From Streptomyces sp. Z26 (GTDB taxonomy: Bacteria > Actinomycetota > Actinomycetes > Streptomycetales > Streptomycetaceae): 64,000 bases of DNA. The first letter of the stretch is position 1, and each line of letters opens with the position of its first letter. Position numbers and translations under genes: made by a program. The notes under the pieces are model-generated. The model searched no databases and had not been told where the DNA came from. It saw only the letters and a program-made list of their open reading frames with translations. Location of the stretch: positions 3,780,001-3,844,000 of the forward strand of contig NZ_RCHV01000002.1 of assembly GCF_003665095.1 (NCBI RefSeq), written 5' to 3'. Of this stretch, positions 8,889 through 27,173 are shown in pieces.

Positions 8889-10592
8889 TCACAGGCTTGG
8901 CGGTCGTCCGTTCCACCCGTCGGTCTTGAGCGTCACGGTCTTACGTTCGCCGCCGGCCGGCATCCGCGGCGCCTGGGTGGCACCGACACCGGCGGGCTGC
9001 TGCTGCGGCAGATCGTGGGCGAAGTTCTTGCCGACGCGGAAGGTCAGAGTCAGGGTCGTCTCCGAGGAGTACTCGGGCTCCGACTCGTGGCCCTTCACGT
9101 CGCGCATGAGGAACAGCGCGAGGAGCGCGCCGAGCAGCATCACGATGCCGCCGCCCATCGCGGCCGTGGTCATGCCCTCCGTGAACGCGTCGGAGGCCGT
9201 GGCGAACAGCGGGTCGCCCACCGTGTCCGGCAGGTGCTTGGCGACCTCGGCGGCGCCGCCCAGCGACCCCTCGGCGGCCTCGACGGCCTCCGGGGGAAGG
9301 CCGGAGGGGATGTTGTCCTCCATCTTGCTGGTGTAGATGCTGGACCCGACAGTGCCCAGGATGGCCACACCGAGCGCGCCGCCAAGCTGGTTGCTCGTCT
9401 CGGGCAGCGCGGACGCGGCGCCCACGCGCTCGGGCGGGGCCTCGGACACGATGAGGTCCGCGGTGAGCGGGATCGCCATGCCGACACCGCCGGAGAGCAC
9501 GGAAGCACCCACGATGATGACCCAGAGGTCCGAGTCGGCGGAGAGCTGCGTCATGATGGCGAAGCCGATGGTGGCGATGAAGAGACCGATGCTGATGATG
9601 TAGCCGGGCCGTACGGTCTTGGCGAGTATGGCCGCTATCGAAGTCGTCACACCGACGGCGACGGGTGCCGGTAGCGTCCACAGCGCGGCCTTGAGCGGGC
9701 TCAGCCCGTGCACCAGTTGGAGCCACTGGGTGGAGAACAGCAGGAAGCCGACCATCGCGAACAGTGCCACGAGATTGACCAGCAGGGACATGCTGAAACC
9801 GCGACTGCGGAAGAGTTCCAGATCGAGCATCGGATTCGCGGACTTCTTCTGCCGCAGCACGAACAGCACACCGATGCCGACGCCGGCGAGCATGATCGCC
9901 GTGTACTGGATGGAGAATCCGTCGTCCGCCAGCTCCTTCAGGCCGTACGTGGCCGGGAGGAGCGCCCCGAGCGACAGAACGGAGCTGAGGAAGTCGAACT
10001 TGCCGGGGTTGGGGTCGCGCGACTCCGGGAGCAGCAAGGGACCCAGTATCAGCACCAGCACCATGATGGGAATGTTGATGAGGAACACCGAGCCCCACCA
10101 GAATTCCTCCAACATGACGCCCGACACGATCGGGCCCAGCGCCGACCCACCACCGAGTCCGGCGGTCCAGACAGCGATGGCCGTACGCCGCTGGTCGGCG
10201 TGGTGGAACATGTTGCGGATCAGGGAGAGCGTGGAGGGCGCGAGTACGGCGCCGGCGATACCCAGGACCGCACGAGCCGCGATGAGCAACTCGGCGCTGT
10301 CGGCGTAGGAGGCGGCGAACGACGCCACACCGAAGACGAGCGAACCCAACATGAGGAGCAGGCGCCGCCCGATGTGGTCACCCAGGTTGCCCATCATGAC
10401 GAGAAGACCGGCCAGCATGAACGGGTAGATGTCCACGATCCACAGCTGCTGGGTGGCCGTCGGCTCCAGCTCCGCGCTGAGGAACGGCACGGCGAAGTAC
10501 AGCACCGTGATGTCCATCGACAGCAGCAGTACGGGGAGAACGAGAACGGCAAGGCCGATCCACTCTCTCCGGCCTGCTCGTGGGTGGTTCAT
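8889..10592 (-). CDS. MFS drug exporter, 14-TM DHA2 (EmrB/QacA) family
   Basis: A 567-residue membrane transporter. The N-terminus has the DHA2-type opening with an Asp in the first helix (LLLSMDITVLYFAVPFL). It is followed by motif A (GNLGDHIGRR) in the loop after helix 2 and motif C (GGGSALGPIVSG) in helix 5. The length and number of hydrophobic stretches fit 14 helices. The extension after the last helix (about 60 residues) is hydrophilic. The ATG has a GAGGTG ribosome site 4-5 bases upstream. The gene diverges from a TetR repressor gene 99 bp away, the usual arrangement for a self-resistance exporter induced by its substrate. It probably exports the macrolactam, although export of an unrelated drug cannot be excluded. 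Confidence 0.92.
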   Translation of the reverse strand: MNHPRAGRREWIGLAVLVLPVLLLSMDITVLYFAVPFLSAELEPTATQQLWIVDIYPFMLAGLLVMMGNLGDHIGRRLLLMLGSLVFGVASFAASYADSAELLIAARAVLGIAGAVLAPSTLSLIRNMFHHADQRRTAIAVWTAGLGGGSALGPIVSGVMLEEFWWGSVFLINIPIMVLVLILGPLLLPESRDPNPGKFDFLSSVLSLGALLPATYGLKELADDGFSIQYTAIMLAGVGIGVLFVLRQKKSANPMLDLELFRSRGFSMSLLVNLVALFAMVGFLLFSTQWLQLVHGLSPLKAALWTLPAPVAVGVTTSIAAILAKTVRPGYIISIGLFIATIGFAIMTQLSADSDLWVIIVGASVLSGGVGMAIPLTADLIVSEAPPERVGAASALPETSNQLGGALGVAILGTVGSSIYTSKMEDNIPSGLPPEAVEAAEGSLGGAAEVAKHLPDTVGDPLFATASDAFTEGMTTAAMGGGIVMLLGALLALFLMRDVKGHESEPEYSSETTLTLTFRVGKNFAHDLPQQQPAGVGATQAPRMPAGGERKTVTLKTDGWNGRPPSL

Positions 10593-10691
10593 GGCACCTC
10601 ACTCTAGATCTGTGTGATTAATCTGTCTAGGTCAAAATCTGTTTAAACCGTTTGTTCCAGATAACTCTGCGTATCGTCTAGGCTTCTGCGT
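10593..10691. promoter_or_regulatory. Divergent promoter/operator of MFS and TetR genes
   Basis: This 99-bp spacer is much richer in A and T than its surroundings. It holds three copies of ATCTGT (10608-10613, 10621-10626, 10637-10642), three copies of TCTAG (10603-10607, 10626-10630, 10677-10681) and the palindrome GTTTAAAC (10641-10648). These are candidate TetR half-sites. I could not assign a convincing -35/-10 pair for either direction. Confidence 0.55.
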
Positions 10692-11288
10692 ATGGGACAT
10701 CGAGAGGACCTGCTCGTCGGGGCGAAGCGCTGTCTATATGCGAAGGGTTACGCCCGTACCACGGCTCGGGACATCGTCGAGGAGTCTAAGACGAACCTCG
10801 CGTCCATCGGCTACCACTACGGAACCAAGGAAGCCCTCCTCAACGCCGCGATCATGGAGACATTGGAGGAGTGGGTCGCGGAGCTGAAGCGTGCCCTCGC
10901 CGACGCGGCGGACCTGCCGGACGACCCACTGGGGCGCTTCGAGTTGGCCTGGACGCGCGTGGTCGAGCTGTTCGAGCGCCATCGCCCCGTCTGGGCGGCA
11001 CAGTTCGACGCGATCTCGCAGGTCGACCACGTACCCGAGGTACGTACCTTCTTCGTCGAGGCGCAGCGGCACGCTCAGCAAGGTCTGGTCGAACTGTTCC
11101 TGGGCGATGTCGACCTGCCCCCGCACACTCGGGCCGCGGTCGGGCAGTTCTACCACGCTCTGCTCAGCGGCGTGATGATGCAGTGGTTGGTCGCGCCCGA
11201 CCGTGGTCCGACAGGTGAGTCGCTCGCCGAGGCCCTGCGCACCGTGCTTGACGGAGTCCAACGTTCCGGCTCAGGCTCGCCCCTCTGA
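10692..11288 (+). CDS. TetR-family transcriptional regulator
   Basis: A 198-residue protein with the TetR helix-turn-helix at the N-terminus (TTARDIVEESKTNLASIGYHYGTKEALL, residues about 23-50) and a helical ligand-binding part after it. It is divergent to the MFS exporter and most likely represses it, binding the repeats in the shared spacer and releasing when the exported compound binds. No clear ribosome site precedes the ATG (only a weak AGG), so the message may be nearly leaderless. The 3' end overlaps the converging ligase gene by 18 bases. Confidence 0.9.
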   Translation: MGHREDLLVGAKRCLYAKGYARTTARDIVEESKTNLASIGYHYGTKEALLNAAIMETLEEWVAELKRALADAADLPDDPLGRFELAWTRVVELFERHRPVWAAQFDAISQVDHVPEVRTFFVEAQRHAQQGLVELFLGDVDLPPHTRAAVGQFYHALLSGVMMQWLVAPDRGPTGESLAEALRTVLDGVQRSGSGSPL

Positions 11289-12794
11289 CAGAGCGGCTGC
11301 TTGACGGGTCAGCTCCTTCTTGTCGACCTTCCGGTTCGAGTTCAGGGGAAACTCGTCGATGTGGCGGTACGTCTTCGGCACCATCGCTTCGGGTAGCACG
11401 GCGGCGAGTTCGCGGCGGAACGTCGCCGCGGGCATCCGCTCGCCCGTGTAGTAGAGGACGAGCTCCAGCTCGCTGCCGGGCGTGGGTCGGGTGACGGTGA
11501 CCGCGTTCTCCACGGTCGGCAACTGCCGTGCGGTGTGGTCGATCTCGGCCAACTCCACACGGAAGCCCCGGATCTGGACCTGCGCGTCCAGGCGGCCGAT
11601 GTAGGTCAGCTCGCCGTCTTCGAACTGCCGCACCCGGTCCCCCGTACGGTAGTAGCGGCGCCCGCCGCGTTCCAGGAACCGACCCTCGTTGTCGGAGGAG
11701 TCCAGGTAGCCGGGCGTCATCTGTGGCCCGGAGACGCACAGTTCGCCCTCCTCCTCGGACTCCTCGTCCCCGTCGAGCAACAGGTACTCGTGGCCGGGAT
11801 GCACGGGACCGATCGGCACGACGCCGTTCGCGGCCCTCTTCTCGGAGGTCTCCGGATTCCAGCGGTGTCCGGCGATGGTGATGGTCAGCTCGGTCGGACC
11901 GTAGAGATTCTCCACGTGTGAACGCGGGGCCGCGGCCTGCCAGTCGGCGGCATCCTGGCACAGCAGTGCCTCACCGGCGAAGAAGCTGTAGCGCAGAGTC
12001 GGCATCGCCCCTTCCGACAGTCCGCTCATCTGCCTGATGAACGTGATGCCGCTCGGTGCGGAGAACCACACCGTCATGCCCCGCTCGGCGAGGAAGGCCG
12101 GCAGGTCCCGGTGTGCCACCGGCGGGATGGCGTGGACGGCCGCGCCGTTGCCCCAGGCGCAGAACAGCTCGAACATCGCGCAGTCGAAGTTGAGGCCGAC
12201 GTTCTGCGAGAAGACGTCGTCGGGGCCGAAGTCGTAGCGCTGGTCCAGCAGGGCGAAGTAGTGCGCGTTCGCGGAGTGCGGGATCGGCACGCTCTTGGGG
12301 CGCCCGGTCGATCCCGAGGTGAACAGCACGTACGCCACGTCGGACGGCTCGACGGTGCGCGGGAACTCCAGCGGGATCGCCGCCGACTCCTCTTCCAGAA
12401 CCGGCAGGTCCAGCCCGGTGGCCTCCAGCGCGGCGCGGCCGGTCGCGTCCGCGACGACCGTCGAGACCTTCGCGGCGGCCAGCATGCGGCGGGTGCGCTC
12501 GGCGGGGAACAGCGGGTTCAGCGGCACGACGGTCGCGCCCGCGTAGAGCGCGGCGAGGATGCCGACGTACGCCGTCAGGCTCTTCTCGGCAAGGACGGCG
12601 ACCGCGTACCCGTCCTGCGGGCCCTTCGGGGCCAGGGCCAGGAGACCGCCCGCGCGCCGGAGCGCCAGCTCGTGCGTCTCCTCGTACGTGAGGCTGTCCG
12701 CGTCGACGCGTATCGCGGTACGGGTGGGGGACAGCGCCAGGCCGCGCAGGAACCGCTCGTGGAGCGCGTGGCCGGGGATGGGGATCTCGGTCAT
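11271..12794 (-). CDS. Stand-alone amino-acid adenylating ligase, VinM-like (amino-acid capping of the starter)
   Basis: A 507-residue ANL-superfamily ligase with no carrier domain attached. The ATP loop is LFTSGSTGRPKS, the A5 region is NLYGPTE, the A7/A8 region has YRTGD and GRLDAQVQIRGFRVEL, and the catalytic Lys near the end lies in NSNRKVDKKEL. The Asp of NFDCAMFEL sits where adenylation domains hold the alpha-amino group, so the substrate should be an amino acid. In vicenistatin-type clusters two such ligases act. One loads a beta-amino acid on a free ACP and the other adds an alpha-amino acid (alanine in VinM) as a protecting group. I favour the second role because the core looks more like alpha-amino-acid enzymes, but the roles could be swapped with 14365-15957. 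The ATG is preceded by GGAGGAAGG. Confidence 0.75.
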   Translation of the reverse strand: MTEIPIPGHALHERFLRGLALSPTRTAIRVDADSLTYEETHELALRRAGGLLALAPKGPQDGYAVAVLAEKSLTAYVGILAALYAGATVVPLNPLFPAERTRRMLAAAKVSTVVADATGRAALEATGLDLPVLEEESAAIPLEFPRTVEPSDVAYVLFTSGSTGRPKSVPIPHSANAHYFALLDQRYDFGPDDVFSQNVGLNFDCAMFELFCAWGNGAAVHAIPPVAHRDLPAFLAERGMTVWFSAPSGITFIRQMSGLSEGAMPTLRYSFFAGEALLCQDAADWQAAAPRSHVENLYGPTELTITIAGHRWNPETSEKRAANGVVPIGPVHPGHEYLLLDGDEESEEEGELCVSGPQMTPGYLDSSDNEGRFLERGGRRYYRTGDRVRQFEDGELTYIGRLDAQVQIRGFRVELAEIDHTARQLPTVENAVTVTRPTPGSELELVLYYTGERMPAATFRRELAAVLPEAMVPKTYRHIDEFPLNSNRKVDKKELTRQAAALSEGRA

Positions 12795-12814
12795 TGTCCT
12801 TCCTCCGGGAAGAA

Positions 12815-12831
12815 GAGGGGTGGATAGGGGG
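12815..12831. promoter_or_regulatory. 10-bp-phased AGGGG direct repeat (candidate pathway operator)
   Basis: GAGGGG (12815-12820) and TAGGGG (12825-12830) lie exactly 10 bp apart between the divergent ligase and ACP genes. They match the CTAGGGG repeats upstream of other cluster transcripts. The site is only 21-37 bases from the ligase start, so it may lie over the promoter or the leader. This copy is weaker than the others. Confidence 0.4.
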
Positions 12832-12912
12832 TGTCGCCTCGCGAAGTGCGGGACTTAAGGTCGGCGTGACGTCGACTATTCGGCGGCCATCGGCAGAATC
12901 ACGGGAGTCCGC

Positions 12913-13149
12913 ATGTGGGACCAGGCATTCGAAGAACTGCTCCGGAAGCACCTTTCGTTGCTGGAGCCGGAGGACGAGATCACCGCTGACCTCAGTCTGC
13001 GTGACTTCGGTCTCGATTCCATGGGAATGGTCGCGCTTCTGTCCGGCCTCGAAGACGCGTACAACGTCCGGTTTGTCGACGACGCGCTCAATTTTGAGAA
13101 CTTCGCCACGCCTGCGACGCTGTGGAAGACCGTGTCAGCCATGCGCTGA
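12913..13149 (+). CDS. Discrete acyl carrier protein, VinL-like
   Basis: A 78-residue free carrier protein. FGLDSMG carries the Ser (residue 36) that takes phosphopantetheine, and the flanking helices are intact. GGGAG precedes the ATG. It is divergent to one amino-acid ligase and convergent, 27 bp away, with a free acyltransferase. In macrolactam clusters such an ACP carries the beta-amino acyl starter while the second ligase caps it and the VinK-type acyltransferase collects it. That role is inferred from context, since the sequence itself only shows a carrier protein. Confidence 0.88.
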   Translation: MWDQAFEELLRKHLSLLEPEDEITADLSLRDFGLDSMGMVALLSGLEDAYNVRFVDDALNFENFATPATLWKTVSAMR

Positions 13150-13176
13150 CCCCCTCCTTTCCTCTGGCTCCGGTGT

Positions 13177-14118
13177 TCATGCGATCGTGCTGCGACGGCG
13201 CGGTCGCATCGCCGTCTCCGGCTTCACCGGCACGACCTTGAACGCCTCGGTCATCGCCTCCACCCGGCCCCACAGGGCGTCCTGCCCGGTGACGTGCACG
13301 CGTTCCACACCCATCCCTTGGAGCGCCTTCGCCACGGTCGGCCACTGCACCGCCTTCGTCGCCGCGTCCAGCAGCAACTCCCGTACCCCGTCGCCCGTTT
13401 CCACCAGCGAGCCGTCGTGGTCGGAGACGACGGGCACGACCGGGTCGGTGAACGGGATCCCGGCGGTCACCTCCGTCGCCAACTCCTCGCGCAGGTCGCC
13501 GAAGAGGGCGGAGTGCATCGGCGGACGCATCACGTACAGCGGTAGGCCACCCGCCGTACGCAGGCGCTTCTGGAGCCGGTCCACCGAGTCCTCGCGGACG
13601 GACAGCAGGTGGAACTCGCGGTCGACGTGCCCGGCTATCTCGTTCCACTCGCCGCGCTCGTCGAGTTCGGCGCGGATCTCCGCGAGCCGGTCGGGGTCGA
13701 CGCGGGCGAACGACTGGGTGACGATGTCGCGGTGGGAGCGGGCGAAGTACTCGTCGACGCGGCGGCCCCACTCGGCGGTCATCGTCAGCGCGTCGGCGAA
13801 GGGCAGCGCCCCGGCCCGCACCGCGGCGGGCGTACCGCCGAAGCTGGCGCCGGTGACGGCGACGGGCTCCAACTCGTACTCGGTGACGGCCCATTCGGCC
13901 AGCGCCAGGCAGTTGACGAGGAAGGCGACACGGATCGGCTCGGGGTACTCGCTCGCGTCACCGGCGTTCTCCGCCTCGCGGCAGCGCGCGACGAGGGAGT
14001 AGCCGAGGACCTCGTCCGCCTCCGCGACGAACCTGCGCGCCACCGGGTGGGACACCATGAACTGTGCCGAGTCGGCGAACCGCGTCGGGCCGATTCCGGG
14101 AAAGACAATCGCCGACAT
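13177..14118 (-). CDS. Stand-alone acyltransferase, VinK-like (starter transfer to PKS)
   Basis: A 313-residue relative of FabD/PKS AT domains, not fused to a PKS. The N-terminus has FPGIG, the oxyanion segment of this fold. The nucleophile motif is GASFGG (Ser 92), where malonyl transferases have GHSxGE. The second catalytic site reads PPMHSALF in place of the HAFH box of extender-unit ATs. These changes fit a pocket for a bulky aminoacyl unit, as in VinK, which shuttles a dipeptidyl starter from the free ACP to the PKS ACP. I chose the ATG at 14118, which has GGGAGAA upstream, rather than 14148, which has none. The acceptor is presumably the N-terminal ACP of the PKS at 16001. Confidence 0.82.
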   Translation of the reverse strand: MSAIVFPGIGPTRFADSAQFMVSHPVARRFVAEADEVLGYSLVARCREAENAGDASEYPEPIRVAFLVNCLALAEWAVTEYELEPVAVTGASFGGTPAAVRAGALPFADALTMTAEWGRRVDEYFARSHRDIVTQSFARVDPDRLAEIRAELDERGEWNEIAGHVDREFHLLSVREDSVDRLQKRLRTAGGLPLYVMRPPMHSALFGDLREELATEVTAGIPFTDPVVPVVSDHDGSLVETGDGVRELLLDAATKAVQWPTVAKALQGMGVERVHVTGQDALWGRVEAMTEAFKVVPVKPETAMRPRRRSTIA

Positions 14119-14249
14119 ATTCTCGTTCTCCCTTATCGTGGCGCTCATCGTGTCGATTCGCCGTCGAGGCCGTCGGGTTCATTGCGCGGGGCTGGCAGCG
14201 CGATCCTATAGTTTCCGGTCAGTGTTGTGGCTCGCAGGTAGCCGCATAA

Positions 14250-14266
14250 CCCCTAACGCCCCCTAG
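14250..14266. promoter_or_regulatory. Phased heptamer CCCCTAA / CCCCTAG (candidate LAL operator)
   Basis: CCCCTAA (14250-14256) and CCCCTAG (14260-14266) start exactly 10 bp apart in the divergent spacer between the acyltransferase gene (-) and the ligase-PKS operon (+). The same heptamer with the same phasing occurs before the minus-strand PKS and the LAL regulator gene. Confidence 0.5.
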
Positions 14267-14364
14267 TTCGGAGGCCAGGTGGCGAGGGTTCTTGTGGGGA
14301 TCAAATGCCCCCTGTTAGAGATGACTCGGTATTCGCTGCGAAGGCTGAATCGGAAGGGTGGCGC

Positions 14365-15957
14365 ATGAGCGCGAATGGAGTGCGTCCGGCCCGGGCACAC
14401 GCGTCGGTGGACAATCTGCGCACGTATCTGCTGGCCGCCGCCCGGCAGGCCCCCGACCGTCCCGCGGTGATCCAGGCCGCCGACTCCGGGCTGGAGACGG
14501 TGACGTACGGCGAGCTGGAGCGGCGTACCGACCGGATCGCGGAGCAGCTGGACGCGCTGGGTCTCGACGTCGGGGACCGCGTGATCCTCGAGGCCGACAC
14601 CGACGCGGACACCGTCGCCACCTTCCTCGCCTGCGCCACCGTCGGCCTGGCCTTCGTACCGGCGAGCCCCGAGGCCCCGGACGAGCGGTTGCTGACGATC
14701 ATCGAGAGCGCCGAACCCGCCCTCCACCTCCAGTCCCTCCAGGGCAAGCGCGACTGCGTGCCCGACTCCGTCGGCACGGCCCGCTTCGGCCCCGACGGCC
14801 TCGTCGTGGAGCGGGCGCCGGAGCCGCGCGTACGGCGTCGCCGGGCCGTGACGCCCATCGACACCGCGTACATCACGTTCACCTCCGGCACGACCGGCCG
14901 CCCCAAGGGCTGCGTCATGCCGCACCGCGGGATCATCGCGTTCCTGCGCGGCGCGGCGGCCGAGGAACTGATCACCCACGAGGACCGGGTGGCGAGCACC
15001 GCGCCGTTCCAGTTCGACTTCTCCCTCTTCGACATCGGCTTCACCCTGAGCCACGGCGCCACGTTGGTGCCCGTGCCGCGCGCCCGCCTGAACTGGCCGC
15101 GCCGCTTCCTCGGCCACCTGAACGACGCCGGGGTGACGCAGGTCGACGGAGTGCCTTCGGTGTGGCGTCCGGTGCTCCAGCACGAGTCGGAGCTGCTGTC
15201 CGACCTCGGTGACAGCGGACCTTTGCGCCGCGTTCTGTTCTCGGGTGAGGCGTTCCCGATGGACGAGCTGCGCACCATGCAGAAGCTGCTGCCGAAGGTC
15301 GCGTTCACCAACGGTTACGGTGCCACCGAGACGATGGCCGCGTCCCTCACGTCCGTCCCCAACCCGTTGCCGGAGGGTGTCGAGCGGCTGTCGATCGGTC
15401 ACGCGGTCGCCGGCGCCGAGTGGACGCTGGTCGGCCCGGACGGCGCGATCGTGGACGGGGCGGGGGCACTCGGCGAGATCTACCTGCGCACCCCGTCGCT
15501 GTTCTCCGGTTATTGGAACGATCCCGAGGCCACCCGCGCCTGCGTCGTGCCCGACCCGCTGGACACCGCGTCGGGCCGCGTCGTGTTCAAGACCGGCGAC
15601 CTCGCCTCGATGGGCGAGGACGGCGAGCTGTACTTCCACGGCCGCGCCGACTCCCAGGTGCAGATCCGCGGCAACCGCGTGGAGCTGGGCGAGATCGAGC
15701 TGCGCGTCAACCAGTTCGACGGCGTCACCGGCGCCGTCGCCCTGGTGCTGCCGCGTGCCGACGGCGACCCGCGGCTGCACGCGTTCGTCACCACCGCGGG
15801 GGGTGTCGAACCGGACACGAAGGAACTGATCGCGTTCTGCCGCGCGGCGCTGCCCGCGTACATGATCCCGCAGGGAGTGCATGCGGTGGGCGAGTTCCCG
15901 CTGACCCCGAACGGCAAGGTCGACCGCGCCAAGCTGTCGGCGCTCGTGGCCTCCTGA
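14365..15957 (+). CDS. Stand-alone amino-acid ligase, VinN-like (beta-amino acid activation)
   Basis: A 530-residue ANL ligase that activates a carboxylic acid as an adenylate and passes it to a carrier thiol. It shows TFTSGTTGRPKG (ATP loop), NGYGATE (A5), FKTGD and GRADSQVQIRGNRVEL (A7/A8), and the C-terminal Lys in LTPNGKVDRAKL. The Asp of FDFSLFDIG occupies the amino-group position, so an amino acid is expected. As first gene of the operon that makes and uses the starter, it probably activates the beta-amino acid for the discrete ACP, the VinN role. An ATG at 14305 is in frame, but only the ATG at 14365 has a ribosome site (GAAGGGTGG). It ends 43 bp before the PKS start. Confidence 0.78.
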   Translation: MSANGVRPARAHASVDNLRTYLLAAARQAPDRPAVIQAADSGLETVTYGELERRTDRIAEQLDALGLDVGDRVILEADTDADTVATFLACATVGLAFVPASPEAPDERLLTIIESAEPALHLQSLQGKRDCVPDSVGTARFGPDGLVVERAPEPRVRRRRAVTPIDTAYITFTSGTTGRPKGCVMPHRGIIAFLRGAAAEELITHEDRVASTAPFQFDFSLFDIGFTLSHGATLVPVPRARLNWPRRFLGHLNDAGVTQVDGVPSVWRPVLQHESELLSDLGDSGPLRRVLFSGEAFPMDELRTMQKLLPKVAFTNGYGATETMAASLTSVPNPLPEGVERLSIGHAVAGAEWTLVGPDGAIVDGAGALGEIYLRTPSLFSGYWNDPEATRACVVPDPLDTASGRVVFKTGDLASMGEDGELYFHGRADSQVQIRGNRVELGEIELRVNQFDGVTGAVALVLPRADGDPRLHAFVTTAGGVEPDTKELIAFCRAALPAYMIPQGVHAVGEFPLTPNGKVDRAKLSALVAS

Positions 15958-16000
15958 CCATCCCGACCGTCTCCACGTCTCTTCGTTGCGGAGTATGCAC

Positions 16001-26578
<10,578 letters not shown>

Positions 26579-26580
26579 AG

Positions 26581-27144
26581 ATGAGCCAGTTGCTCGACGA
26601 CGTCGAACAGCGTTCCTTCCCGACTGACGAGGAGCTGCTGCACCGTGTGCTGACGCCGTACCGGGCGAAGCGGTGCGAGTACCTGACCTCGGCCACGGTC
26701 ACCGCGCAGGGCGATCCGCGCGAGGGCGGACGGCTCGCGGCCACCTGTACGTTCGAGATCCCCGAGTCGTGCTATATCGACGACACCGGACATTTCAACT
26801 CGGTGGAGTTCAACATCTGCTTCAACCAGATGGCGTACTACCTGATGGCCAAGTCGGTGAAGGAAGGGCTGGCCGACCCGTTCTCCCGGTGGACGCTGGA
26901 CCAGTTCTGGACCCGGCAGCTCGCCGACGTGTTCATCACCGACTTCAAGAGCAGCTTCCGCAGGGCGATGCGCGGCCCCAGCTTCACCGGTGAGATGCGG
27001 ATCGTGGACATCGCCGAGTGGGGCGCCAGCGACCTGCGCGAGGCGCTCGTGATGCTGCGCACCACGTGCCACTACGCGGACGAGTACGGCGCCGAGAGCC
27101 ATGGTGAGGTCACCGCCGCCATCACCAACCCGCCCGAGAACTGA
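26581..27144 (+). CDS. FcoT/CmiS1-like hot-dog protein (glycine addition to enoyl-ACP)
   Basis: A 187-residue hot-dog-fold protein. The segment TGHFNSVEFNICFNQMAY (residues 69-86) closely matches mycobacterial FcoT (Rv0098), and the length agrees. This family was first called thioesterase. Its pathway members (CmiS1 in cremimycin, ScoD-type proteins in isonitrile lipopeptides) instead add glycine to the beta carbon of an alpha,beta-unsaturated thioester. The gene starts two bases after the PKS stop with AGGAGAG in front. It is followed by a PKS that would make an enoyl-ACP and by a glycine-oxidase-like flavoenzyme, exactly the partners needed for amino transfer. I therefore predict a Michael-addition role rather than hydrolysis. 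Catalytic residues cannot be assigned with certainty from sequence alone. Confidence 0.82.
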   Translation: MSQLLDDVEQRSFPTDEELLHRVLTPYRAKRCEYLTSATVTAQGDPREGGRLAATCTFEIPESCYIDDTGHFNSVEFNICFNQMAYYLMAKSVKEGLADPFSRWTLDQFWTRQLADVFITDFKSSFRRAMRGPSFTGEMRIVDIAEWGASDLREALVMLRTTCHYADEYGAESHGEVTAAITNPPEN

Positions 27145-27173
27145 TCCCGTTCGGCCCCTCGCGAAGGAAGAAC

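Noticed and set aside
14305..14364. Upstream start for the 14365 ligase adding 20 residues
   Set aside because: No ribosome site precedes the ATG at 14305, and the added residues do not resemble ligase sequence.
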